DNA of 5,177 bases from assembly GCA_947440895.1 (NCBI GenBank), contig CANETO010000180.1:1-5177 (forward strand), read 5' to 3'. The notes below the pieces were generated by a model that worked only from the letters and a program-made list of their open reading frames with translations, did no database searches and was not told the origin of the DNA. This document shows positions 1 through 5,177 of the stretch, piece after piece. Every line of letters starts with the position of its first letter. Within the stretch, counting starts at the first letter, position 1. The stretch comes from Planctomycetaceae bacterium. GTDB taxonomy: Bacteria; Planctomycetota; Planctomycetia; Pirellulales; UBA1268. The translations under genes were made by a program, and so were the position numbers.

Positions 1-428
1 GCCGGCCAGCAATAGTCGATCAGCAGCTCGTCGCCCGCGTTGATCGAACGAATCGTTTGCAGCCACAGCCGGTCTTCCTGAAGGCTTCCATCCTCATCAA
101 ACCAATAGAAAAGCTCGCAGTTGGGATCGCAACTGTGGTTTAAGAATCGTAGCGGAGCGGTCGGTTCCAGCACCCTGCCACTCGGCAATTCCATGCAATA
201 ACTCGGGTCTTCGGGCTCCACCGGGAAAATCTCGCCGTGGATCTCCCCGAGCACCATGCCCGCCTTGAGCTTCCGGCGGGCGAACACGCCGCGACCCACG
301 GGCGTTTCATCGACCTCGACGAGTTGGCGGAGCCTGTCAGAGCCGCTCGTACGGGCCTTCTTCGCCGATCCGGCCTTCGGTTCCGTGGGCCGTTCCGAAA
401 GCAGATGCGTATCCTGTGGTAACGTCAT
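1..428 (-). CDS. SET-domain protein-lysine methyltransferase, N-terminal part (3' end cut off)
   Basis: The minus strand reads open for 142 codons from an ATG at 428-426 and runs off the left edge without a stop. Seen in the translation: a polar, basic N-terminal tail of about 35 residues, then the opening SET-domain pattern GRGVFA (residues 45-50) followed by LKAGMVLGEIHGEIF. Next come the hallmark NHSCDPNCE (97-105) and GDELLIDYCW (132-141). In SET enzymes these last two blocks form the knot that binds S-adenosylmethionine and places the catalytic tyrosine, here Y139. Known of the family: SET domains transfer methyl groups from S-adenosylmethionine to protein lysines, mostly histones in eukaryotes; targets of bacterial members are largely unknown. 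There is no signal peptide, so it should be cytoplasmic. The missing part would be a short tail, perhaps a cysteine-rich post-SET segment. The gene uses two TTA leucine codons and its first 240 bases are about 57% GC by hand count, lower than its neighbours. The start is the most plausible ATG, but the Shine-Dalgarno is weak (AGGAAA about 15 bases upstream). The family call is strong; substrate unknown. Confidence 0.9.
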   Translation of the reverse strand, partial: MTLPQDTHLLSERPTEPKAGSAKKARTSGSDRLRQLVEVDETPVGRGVFARRKLKAGMVLGEIHGEIFPVEPEDPSYCMELPSGRVLEPTAPLRFLNHSCDPNCELFYWFDEDGSLQEDRLWLQTIRSINAGDELLIDYCWP

Positions 429-488
429 GGGTGGGCGTCGGCGTTTCCTGGGCGGTATTTCTCTACGAACTGGAAAACTCTAGCGGTG

Positions 489-1676
489 ATGAACAGCGTC
501 CGTCAACGGTCGATGCGTATCGAGGCTCTGTCGTTGTCGTTGGCGAGGGCACGCTCAGCGTGCGCAGCCGACCTGCGGCGGCTCCTGCCACTCCTCCCGT
601 TCGTGGTGTCGCTGATGATGCCGTGGGGAATATCGGCGCGGGCCGAGGAGGGGACAAAGCAACCTGCGTGCCTTCTGCGAGTTGCCTGTTTCAATGCCGA
701 GAATCTCGCGGCTCCCGGCGAGCGGACCACCCTCACCCGGTTTCGGTTCGAGCCGGCCCGCCGGCGCCACCTCGAACACATCGCGGCTGTCATCGAAACG
801 TTGGCGGCCGATGTCGTGGTGATGCCGGAGGTGGTATCCCGCGCGGGGGTCGACGCGGTCGTGGAACTGCTCCATGCCAAGGGGCTGGGAGAGTATCGCG
901 GCTATCACGTGGATGGCCGGGACAAGTTCTCCGGGTTCGACGTGGCGATCCTCTCGCGGATCGAGCCTGACGCGGTGAATGGCATGCCGATTCACATCTT
1001 CGTGCCCACGGGAAACAAGCGGTCGTCCAAGCCTTCCGAAGATAGCGACAGTCAGGCCGCTGGGGGCGAGGACTGGATGCGGCGGGCCTACAGCCATGTC
1101 GACAGTCGCGGCACGACCCGGAACGAGCAGGCGGTGCTGCAGCGGCATGCTGTCGCCTACTTCACGGTCTGCGGCCGGAAGATCGGCCTCTTGGGTCTGC
1201 ATCTCAAGAGCAATCCCTCCGACGTCTCGAGTAACGCCCAGCGCACGGCCGAGACGGCGATCGCCCGTGAGGTCGTCCGCCGGGAGATCGTTGCCCGCGG
1301 CTACGCCCCGATCGTGCTCGGCGACATCAATGACTACGACCCCGACGTGCCGATGGCGGACTCCGGCCGTCGGACTCGCACGACCGTGCTGCGCGATCTC
1401 AAGGATTACGACGACGCTTCTGTGGGGGACGAACTCGTCAACGCGGCCCAGTTCATTCCGCGGGTGGCCGACCGCTACACGTCACACTGGGATTTCAACG
1501 AGAACGGCGCGGCGGACAGCGACGACGTGTTCACGATGATCGACCACGTGCTCGTGTACCGCGATCTTGTGCCGGCGATTACCCGGGCCTTTGTCTGCCA
1601 TGCGATCGATCTCGACATCTCGGACCATTTTCCGGTGGTCGTCGATTTCGACCTCGGCAAACTGCCGCCCGAGTAA
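489..1676 (+). CDS. Exported endonuclease/exonuclease/phosphatase (EEP) family protein
   Basis: A 395-residue protein with all the usual EEP (DNase I-like) blocks. Numbering from the ATG at 489: CFNAENL (67-73) with N69 and E71; MPEV with E114, the expected magnesium-binding glutamate; GLHLKS (236-241) with H238; LGDINDYDPD with D279 and N281; MIDHVLV with D352 and H353; and the terminal SDHFPVVVDFDL with the catalytic D379-H380 pair. Such enzymes cut phosphodiester or phosphomonoester bonds in nucleic acids, inositol phosphates or lipids; the motifs do not decide the substrate. A long basic N-terminus, a hydrophobic stretch (LLPLLPFVVSLMMP) and SARA-EEG look like a Sec signal peptide cleaved after about residue 52, so the enzyme is probably periplasmic or secreted. 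An EF-hand/dockerin-like segment (D335 to D346) lies just before the MIDH motif. Starts: GTG at 486, ATG at 489 and ATG at 513 are all in frame; 489 is preferred as the first ATG, and none has a clear ribosome site. It diverges from the SET gene and stands alone. Confidence 0.9.
   Translation: MNSVRQRSMRIEALSLSLARARSACAADLRRLLPLLPFVVSLMMPWGISARAEEGTKQPACLLRVACFNAENLAAPGERTTLTRFRFEPARRRHLEHIAAVIETLAADVVVMPEVVSRAGVDAVVELLHAKGLGEYRGYHVDGRDKFSGFDVAILSRIEPDAVNGMPIHIFVPTGNKRSSKPSEDSDSQAAGGEDWMRRAYSHVDSRGTTRNEQAVLQRHAVAYFTVCGRKIGLLGLHLKSNPSDVSSNAQRTAETAIAREVVRREIVARGYAPIVLGDINDYDPDVPMADSGRRTRTTVLRDLKDYDDASVGDELVNAAQFIPRVADRYTSHWDFNENGAADSDDVFTMIDHVLVYRDLVPAITRAFVCHAIDLDISDHFPVVVDFDLGKLPPE
1491..1526 (+). 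other. EF-hand/dockerin-like calcium-binding loop inside the EEP domain
   Basis: These twelve codons encode DFNENGAADSDD, matching the D-x-N-x-N-G-x-x-D-x-x-D spacing of dockerin and EF-hand calcium loops: acidic or amide side chains at positions 1, 3, 5, 9 and 12 and glycine at 6. The segment sits between the YTSHW segment and the MIDH motif of the EEP protein, so it is an insert within the catalytic fold and not a C-terminal anchoring module. Calcium binding is inferred from the pattern only. Confidence 0.55.
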
Positions 1677-1711
1677 GTCGGGCGCAGAGGGAATGCCCTT
1701 GTCCTTACAAG

Positions 1712-1729
1712 CCCCGGCGGAAGCCGGGG
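1712..1729. terminator. GC-rich hairpin between convergent genes, possible bidirectional terminator
   Basis: A perfect 7-base-pair stem (CCCCGGC with GCCGGGG) closes a four-base loop. On the plus-strand transcript the loop is GGAA, a GNRA-type tetraloop; on the minus strand it is UUCC. It lies 35 bases after the stop of the EEP gene and 22 bases beyond the stop of the converging TIM barrel gene, the right place to end both transcripts. There is no clear T-run on either side, so it does not fit the classic intrinsic terminator and might instead be an RNA-stabilising stem or a copy of a dispersed genomic repeat. Confidence 0.45.
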
Positions 1730-1751
1730 GACTCCGGGTGTGCGGAGCCGA

Positions 1752-2666
1752 TCATGCCTGCAGTTCGGCCCGCACCCGCTCGAGTAGTTTCTTGGTGGCG
1801 AGAATCCCCTCCGCTTCCGGCAGGGCCTTCCCCTCGTACTCGATGCCGACCCAGCCACGGTAGCCGGCGGCCACGACCAGTTGCAGCATCCGACGGAAAT
1901 CGGTCCGCACCTCGTTGCCCTCGGCGTCGAACTCATGGCTCTTGGCACTGACAGCCTTCGCGAACGGCAGCAGTTCCTCCACGCCGCGGTAGCGGTCGTA
2001 GTCGTGGAAGTTGCCGAAGTCGGGCAGCGTGCCGCAGTTCGGCTTGTTGACGAGTTGGATCACCCCCGTCAGCCACTGGCCGTTGCTCGACAGGCCGCCG
2101 TGGTTCTCCACGAGCACAGCCATGTCCATCTGGGCGGCATAGTCGGATAGCCGCGACAGGCCATCGGCGGCCAGTTTCTGCTGTTCTTCGGGAGTGCCCT
2201 TGCTCGCAGCGTTGACCCGGATCGAATGGCAGCCAAGCCGCTTGGCTGCCTCGACCCAGGGAAAGTGATTTTCGATCGCCTTACTGCGGGCGCTGGTGTC
2301 GGGATCGCCAAGGTTGCCGAGCCCGTCGCACATGATCAGAACGTTCGTCACGCCATGGTCTTCCGCCCGCTTGGCGAGATCGGACAGATAGGCCGCGTCT
2401 TTCGCTTTGTCCTTGAAGAACTGGTTGACGTATTCCACGGCAGCGATGTCGAACTGCTCCTTCGCGGCCCGCGGAAAATCGAGGTTGTCGAGTTTGCCGG
2501 CGAAGATCGTGCGGTGCAGCGACCATTCCGCCAGCGAGATGCGGAAGGCCGGAGCCGGTGGTGACGTATCGACGGCCCACGCCTGCGAGCCGGCGACCGC
2601 TGCCGCCATGGCGGTCAGGAACTGCCGACGATTCACTTGAGCGAGGTGCAGGAGGGCGGCGTGCAT
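1752..2666 (-). CDS. Tat-exported sugar phosphate isomerase/epimerase-like TIM barrel protein
   Basis: This 304-residue protein belongs to the xylose isomerase-like TIM barrel family, which includes hydroxypyruvate isomerases and ketose 3-epimerases. The four expected metal ligands are visible (numbering from the ATG at 2666): E187 in LVENHGG, D216 in LPDFGNFHD, H244 in KSHEFD and E276 in GIEYEG. Their order and spacing resemble epimerases that hold a divalent metal and move a proton between carbons of a keto-sugar. Substrate cannot be read from sequence. The N-terminus carries a twin-arginine signal, NRRQFL (12-17), then a small-residue hydrophobic stretch ending AWA-V, with likely cleavage after residue 31; a folded, metal-loaded periplasmic enzyme is expected. 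The start is uncertain: GTG at 2636-2634 gives a tidy MNRRQFL start, ATG at 2666 adds ten residues, and the frame stays open to an ATG at 2780 whose extra 38 residues look non-coding. None has a clear Shine-Dalgarno. The gene follows the POT transporter on the same strand and may share its transcript. Confidence 0.92.
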   Translation of the reverse strand: MHAALLHLAQVNRRQFLTAMAAAVAGSQAWAVDTSPPAPAFRISLAEWSLHRTIFAGKLDNLDFPRAAKEQFDIAAVEYVNQFFKDKAKDAAYLSDLAKRAEDHGVTNVLIMCDGLGNLGDPDTSARSKAIENHFPWVEAAKRLGCHSIRVNAASKGTPEEQQKLAADGLSRLSDYAAQMDMAVLVENHGGLSSNGQWLTGVIQLVNKPNCGTLPDFGNFHDYDRYRGVEELLPFAKAVSAKSHEFDAEGNEVRTDFRRMLQLVVAAGYRGWVGIEYEGKALPEAEGILATKKLLERVRAELQA

Positions 2667-2729
2667 GTGATCGGAAACGGAGTGTGGAATGGGACTACCC
2701 TCTCTGGCAGAGTACCAGACGCCGATGCC

Positions 2730-2744
2730 GCGGCACCATGCCGC
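2730..2744. repeat. Small perfect inverted repeat in the POT/TIM barrel gap
   Basis: GCGGCA and TGCCGC flank a three-base spacer, so the transcript can form a 6-base-pair stem. It is the only clear structure in the 122-base gap between the POT stop and the TIM barrel start. There is no T-run after it in the direction of transcription. It could be a weak terminator, an operator half-site pair or chance in GC-rich DNA. No convincing -35/-10 pair is visible in the rest of the gap. Confidence 0.25.
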
Positions 2745-2788
2745 ACGACCTTCGTGGAGAACTGCTGCCCACGTCCGCACTGCCGGCG

Positions 2789-4420
2789 TCAGGGTAGCTG
2801 CTCATCCTGAAGGTACTCGCGGGTTCGGTAGGTCCACATCACCGGCAGTAGCAGCACCGTGGCCGCGGCCATGCAGCCGCAGAAAAACCAGTAATACGCC
2901 GCCCCCGACAGCAGCGAATGGCCGGCTGCATCCTGGGTGACCGTGTTGACCAGCGCCGTGAACAGGTTGCCCAGCGACACGCTCAACAAATAGAGGCTCA
3001 TGATGAACGACTTCATCTGGGGCGGGGCCTGGGTGTAGCTGAATTCGAGGCAGGTGATCGAGACGAGGATCTCGGCGGCGGTGATCACGACGTAGGCCAG
3101 TAATTGCCAGCCCACGGAGGGCCAGCGCGCGGACAGCCGGGTGCCGTCACCGGTGATCGCGAGGCCGGCGCTGACCATCGCCTCCACCCGGGCGTCGCCC
3201 GGCTCTCGCCCGCCGGATCCGTCGGCAGCCCGTCCCGTCCCGTCATTCTTGAAGGTGTCGGCCAATGCATAGAGCCCCGACTCCCGCATCGCGGCCTCCG
3301 TCGCCGCCCGGTCCACGCCATCGCCGGCTGCGATCGGCGCCACACTGCTGCGAAACCGTTCTGCTTCGGTGTCGATCAGCCGCTGTGCGTGTGCCGTGAT
3401 CGCGAAGGCGAGGATCGTGAGCAGGAAGCCCGTGAAGATCTTGCGGAGCGGCGTGAGCGTGATGAGCCGCGCGAGGCTCGGGTAGATCACGAGGCTGAAG
3501 AGCGGGATGAAGACGAGCACCAGGAGCGGATTGATCGCCTGGATCTGGCTCTCCAGCCACTCGACACCGAGAAACCGCCGGTCCATCTGCTGCGCCTGCT
3601 GCACCCATGCCCCGCCGGACTGGTCGTAGAGCGACCAGAAGACGGCCACGAGCAGGTAGAGCGGCACGAGTTTGAAAATCGCAGCCCGGCCCTCCGGACC
3701 GAAGGTCTCGGCGAAGTAGCGGGGGCCCCGCGGCGGCACGTGGATGAAGCTGTGTCGCCCGAGCCAGAACACGAGCGTGGCCAGCGCCATGAGAATGCCG
3801 GGCACGCCGAAGGCCCAGCCTGCTCCACACTTCTTGAGCAGCCACGGTGTCAGGAGCGTCGAAAAGAACGAGCCGAAGTTGATGGCGAAATAGAACCAGC
3901 CGAAGACCCGCTCGAGGAGGTGGCGATTCGAGTGGCCGAACTGGTCGCCCACATGCGCCGACACACAGGGTTTGATGCCGCCGGAGCCGATCGCGACGAG
4001 GGCCAGGCCGGCCAGCAGCCAGCCTCGCGGTTCAAGCGTGGCCTCAAGCAAAGGCTGCGGCAGATCCATCAGGGCCAAGCAGAGGTGCCCGAGGCAATAG
4101 ACGATCGACAGCAGCAGGATCGTCAGATATTTCACCAGGAACGCGTCGGCCACGATGCCGCCGATGATTGGGAAAAAATAGGCGCTGGCCACGAAGAGAT
4201 GCATCCACTCCCGCGACTCGGGCTCCGTCATGAAGTCGGGGCCGCCCGCCGTGGAATGCAAAAACTGTGTCATGAACACGACCAGGATCGTCTTCATGCC
4301 GTAAAACGAAAACCGCTCCGCGGCCTCATTGCCGACGATGTAGGGGATGCCCGGCGGCATTCCGGTTGTCGTGGAGGGCTGCGTGGCAAATCCGGTCCCG
4401 GCGGCGGTCGAACTGGTCAT
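2789..4420 (-). CDS. POT/PTR family proton-coupled peptide transporter
   Basis: A 543-residue inner-membrane protein with every POT signature (numbering from the ATG at 4420). It has the proton-coupling motif E32-A-A-E35-R36 in NEAAERFSFYG at helix 1, then GSGGIKPCVSAHVGDQF after helix 4 and FYFAINFGSFF in helix 5, the two PTR2 patterns. FWSLYDQSGGAW follows in helix 7 and LEFSYTQAPPQMKS at helices 10-11. The family imports di- and tripeptides, and sometimes other small solutes, with protons. I count 12 hydrophobic helices. The link between helices 6 and 7 is only about 30 residues, too short for the extra HA/HB helix pair of many bacterial POTs, while about 88 polar residues (349-436) separate helices 9 and 10. 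The start at 4420 is chosen because the membrane domain begins soon after. The longer open frame to 4567 would add 49 residues and overlap the divergent gene. A weak AAGAGA lies about 6 bases upstream. It may be co-transcribed with the downstream TIM barrel gene. Confidence 0.94.
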   Translation of the reverse strand: MTSSTAAGTGFATQPSTTTGMPPGIPYIVGNEAAERFSFYGMKTILVVFMTQFLHSTAGGPDFMTEPESREWMHLFVASAYFFPIIGGIVADAFLVKYLTILLLSIVYCLGHLCLALMDLPQPLLEATLEPRGWLLAGLALVAIGSGGIKPCVSAHVGDQFGHSNRHLLERVFGWFYFAINFGSFFSTLLTPWLLKKCGAGWAFGVPGILMALATLVFWLGRHSFIHVPPRGPRYFAETFGPEGRAAIFKLVPLYLLVAVFWSLYDQSGGAWVQQAQQMDRRFLGVEWLESQIQAINPLLVLVFIPLFSLVIYPSLARLITLTPLRKIFTGFLLTILAFAITAHAQRLIDTEAERFRSSVAPIAAGDGVDRAATEAAMRESGLYALADTFKNDGTGRAADGSGGREPGDARVEAMVSAGLAITGDGTRLSARWPSVGWQLLAYVVITAAEILVSITCLEFSYTQAPPQMKSFIMSLYLLSVSLGNLFTALVNTVTQDAAGHSLLSGAAYYWFFCGCMAAATVLLLPVMWTYRTREYLQDEQLP

Positions 4421-4545
4421 ATCGGTCTCTTGGGCCCATGCGGGGCAGGTTGGCAGTGTGGCCAGAACGGCCGACTTCTCCTCCAGAATGTGGCACATCT
4501 GTCTTCTCTGGTGCAAACCGTGCATCCAGCGGACACTGGTGGCGT
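4421..4545. promoter_or_regulatory. Divergent intergenic region expected to hold two promoters
   Basis: The POT gene starts leftward and the sulfatase-like gene rightward from the two ends of this 125-base gap, so promoters for both should lie here. That is inferred from gene direction only: no convincing -35/-10 hexamers or long operator palindrome is visible. One short inverted repeat, GGCC-5-GGCC, is at 4460-4472. Confidence 0.35.
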
Positions 4546-5177
4546 ATGGCGTCGAAGCTGAATCCACCGAACCCGTCCACCGAACCAGCGGCTCTGCAGC
4601 CGGCGGGGCTGCTTGTCGTCACGATCGATCGACTGCCGGCGTGGATGCTGGCCGCCTACGGCGCCACGTGGGTGTCGACGCCGGCTCTCGACAGTCTGGC
4701 GGCACGGGGTGTCGTGTTCGACCGCTTGATTGCGACGTCGCCCGCTCCCGATCACACGCTCCACGATCTGGGTGACCAACTGTTCGCGGCTACCGGTGGC
4801 TGGCCGGCCGCGGTCGTGACCGACGATCCTGTCGTGGCCGCGGGTATGGTCGCAGCCACGGGCGGAGAGCCCGCGGCCAGCGTTCGGTTGGTCGAGGCGG
4901 CGGCCAAGACGGAGGTCGAGGAGAACGATGCAGAGACGAACATCGCCCGACTGGTCGACGCCGCGATCGACGTGATCGTGACCGGATCGCACCGGCTGGT
5001 CTGGTGTCATATCGGCAGTCTCGCCGTGGCATGGGATGCCCCGGAACGGTATCGAGACCGCTACATCGACCCGGAGGATCCGCCGCCGCCGAGTGGTGCC
5101 CAGGTGCCGGGGTTTGCGGTCGATGCCGACACCGATCCCGATCGCGTGGTGGGCATGCGGCAGGTGTTCGCAGGACA
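4546..5177 (+). CDS. Sulfatase/alkaline-phosphatase-fold protein lacking the FGly motif (3' end cut off)
   Basis: The frame is open from the ATG at 4546 to the right edge, 210 codons with no stop. The N-terminal core matches the opening of sulfatases: LLVVTIDRLPAWMLAAYG (22-39), then TPALDSLAARGVVFDRLIATSP (45-66), like the usual pattern of a metal-binding aspartate, a YG pair and TPxLDxLAxxGxxF. Further on, LVWCHIGSLAVAWDAPERYRDRYID (151-175) and an EDPPPP run resemble the middle section of planctomycete sulfatase-like proteins. Two things are odd. The second aspartate of the typical DD metal pair is R29. The C/S-x-P-x-R motif whose Cys or Ser becomes formylglycine, expected right after ATSP, is replaced by APDHTL. 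Normal sulfate ester hydrolysis therefore looks unlikely; it may be a degenerate sulfatase or a different hydrolase of the same superfamily. There is no signal peptide, unlike most planctomycete sulfatases, so it is predicted cytoplasmic. It diverges from the POT gene. The fold call is fairly good, the function unknown. Confidence 0.75.
   Translation, partial: MASKLNPPNPSTEPAALQPAGLLVVTIDRLPAWMLAAYGATWVSTPALDSLAARGVVFDRLIATSPAPDHTLHDLGDQLFAATGGWPAAVVTDDPVVAAGMVAATGGEPAASVRLVEAAAKTEVEENDAETNIARLVDAAIDVIVTGSHRLVWCHIGSLAVAWDAPERYRDRYIDPEDPPPPSGAQVPGFAVDADTDPDRVVGMRQVFAG

Noticed and set aside
237..483. Short plus-strand frames opposite the SET gene
   Set aside because: They are antisense to a frame with unmistakable SET motifs and show no features of their own.
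555..1202. A 215-codon minus-strand frame opposite the EEP gene
   Set aside because: It is an antisense shadow: the plus-strand frame has all EEP motifs in order, and this one has no family pattern.
2667..2780. A 38-residue N-terminal extension of the TIM barrel protein
   Set aside because: It would bury the Tat signal in the interior of the protein, and the residues (rich in Trp, Arg, His and Ser) look like translated intergenic DNA.
3104..4561. A 485-codon open frame on the plus strand opposite the POT gene
   Set aside because: Its translation is a low-complexity run of Arg, Glu, His, Gly and Asp typical of the antisense of a high-GC membrane protein gene, with no recognisable domain. The minus-strand POT signatures explain the region.
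4421..4567. A 49-residue N-terminal extension of the POT transporter
   Set aside because: It would overlap the start of the divergent sulfatase-like gene, and POT proteins begin close to the ExxER motif. The ATG at 4420 already leaves a normal cytoplasmic tail.
4417..5010. A 197-codon minus-strand frame spanning the divergent gap and the sulfatase-like gene
   Set aside because: It crosses the start of the POT gene and the divergent promoter region, has an Arg/Gly/Asp-rich composition and no motif. The plus-strand frame has a clear sulfatase-like N-terminus.
1..5177. CRISPR array, tRNA or rRNA genes, insertion sequences, phage or defence genes
   Set aside because: Reading through the window showed no regularly spaced repeats, cloverleaf-like segments, transposase motifs or terminal inverted repeats.

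Overview
The window looks like a chromosomal segment of a planctomycete, probably a member of the Pirellulales or a relative. This is inferred from the gene content: a Tat-exported sugar isomerase/epimerase-like TIM barrel with the ENHGG...LPDFGNF...KSHEFD pattern typical of that phylum, a sulfatase-like protein, a POT-family transporter beginning with NEAAERFSFYG, and a small bacterial SET-domain protein. High GC, poor Shine-Dalgarno sites and loosely packed genes in mixed orientation also fit. No database search was possible, so the taxonomic call rests on remembered family patterns.

Layout, left to right. (1) Positions 1-428, minus strand: the N-terminal 142 codons of a SET-domain protein methyltransferase, cut by the window edge. 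(2) Divergent from it after about 60 bases, 489-1676 plus: an exported endonuclease/exonuclease/phosphatase (EEP) family protein with an EF-hand/dockerin-like loop inside its catalytic domain. (3) A short convergent gap, 1677-1751, holding a strong GC-rich hairpin. (4) 1752-2666 minus: a Tat-exported xylose-isomerase-like TIM barrel protein. (5) 2667-2788: a 122-base gap with one small inverted repeat. (6) 2789-4420 minus: a 12-helix POT (proton-dependent oligopeptide transporter) protein with a long loop between helices 9 and 10. (7) A 125-base divergent gap. (8) 4546 to the right edge, plus: the N-terminal 210 codons of a sulfatase/alkaline-phosphatase-fold protein that lacks the formylglycine motif at the expected place.

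How the genes relate: the POT transporter and the TIM barrel protein point the same way and may be co-transcribed, with the transporter first. That would suit uptake plus periplasmic processing of small organic nutrients, but the 122-base gap leaves this open. The EEP enzyme and the SET protein diverge from one short intergenic region and have no obvious functional link. I see no RNA genes, CRISPR array, insertion sequence or phage genes. Nothing amounts to a clear new multigene system. The points most worth a second look are the SET protein, the FGly-less sulfatase-like protein, the calcium-loop-like insert in the EEP enzyme and the eukaryote-like layout of the POT transporter.
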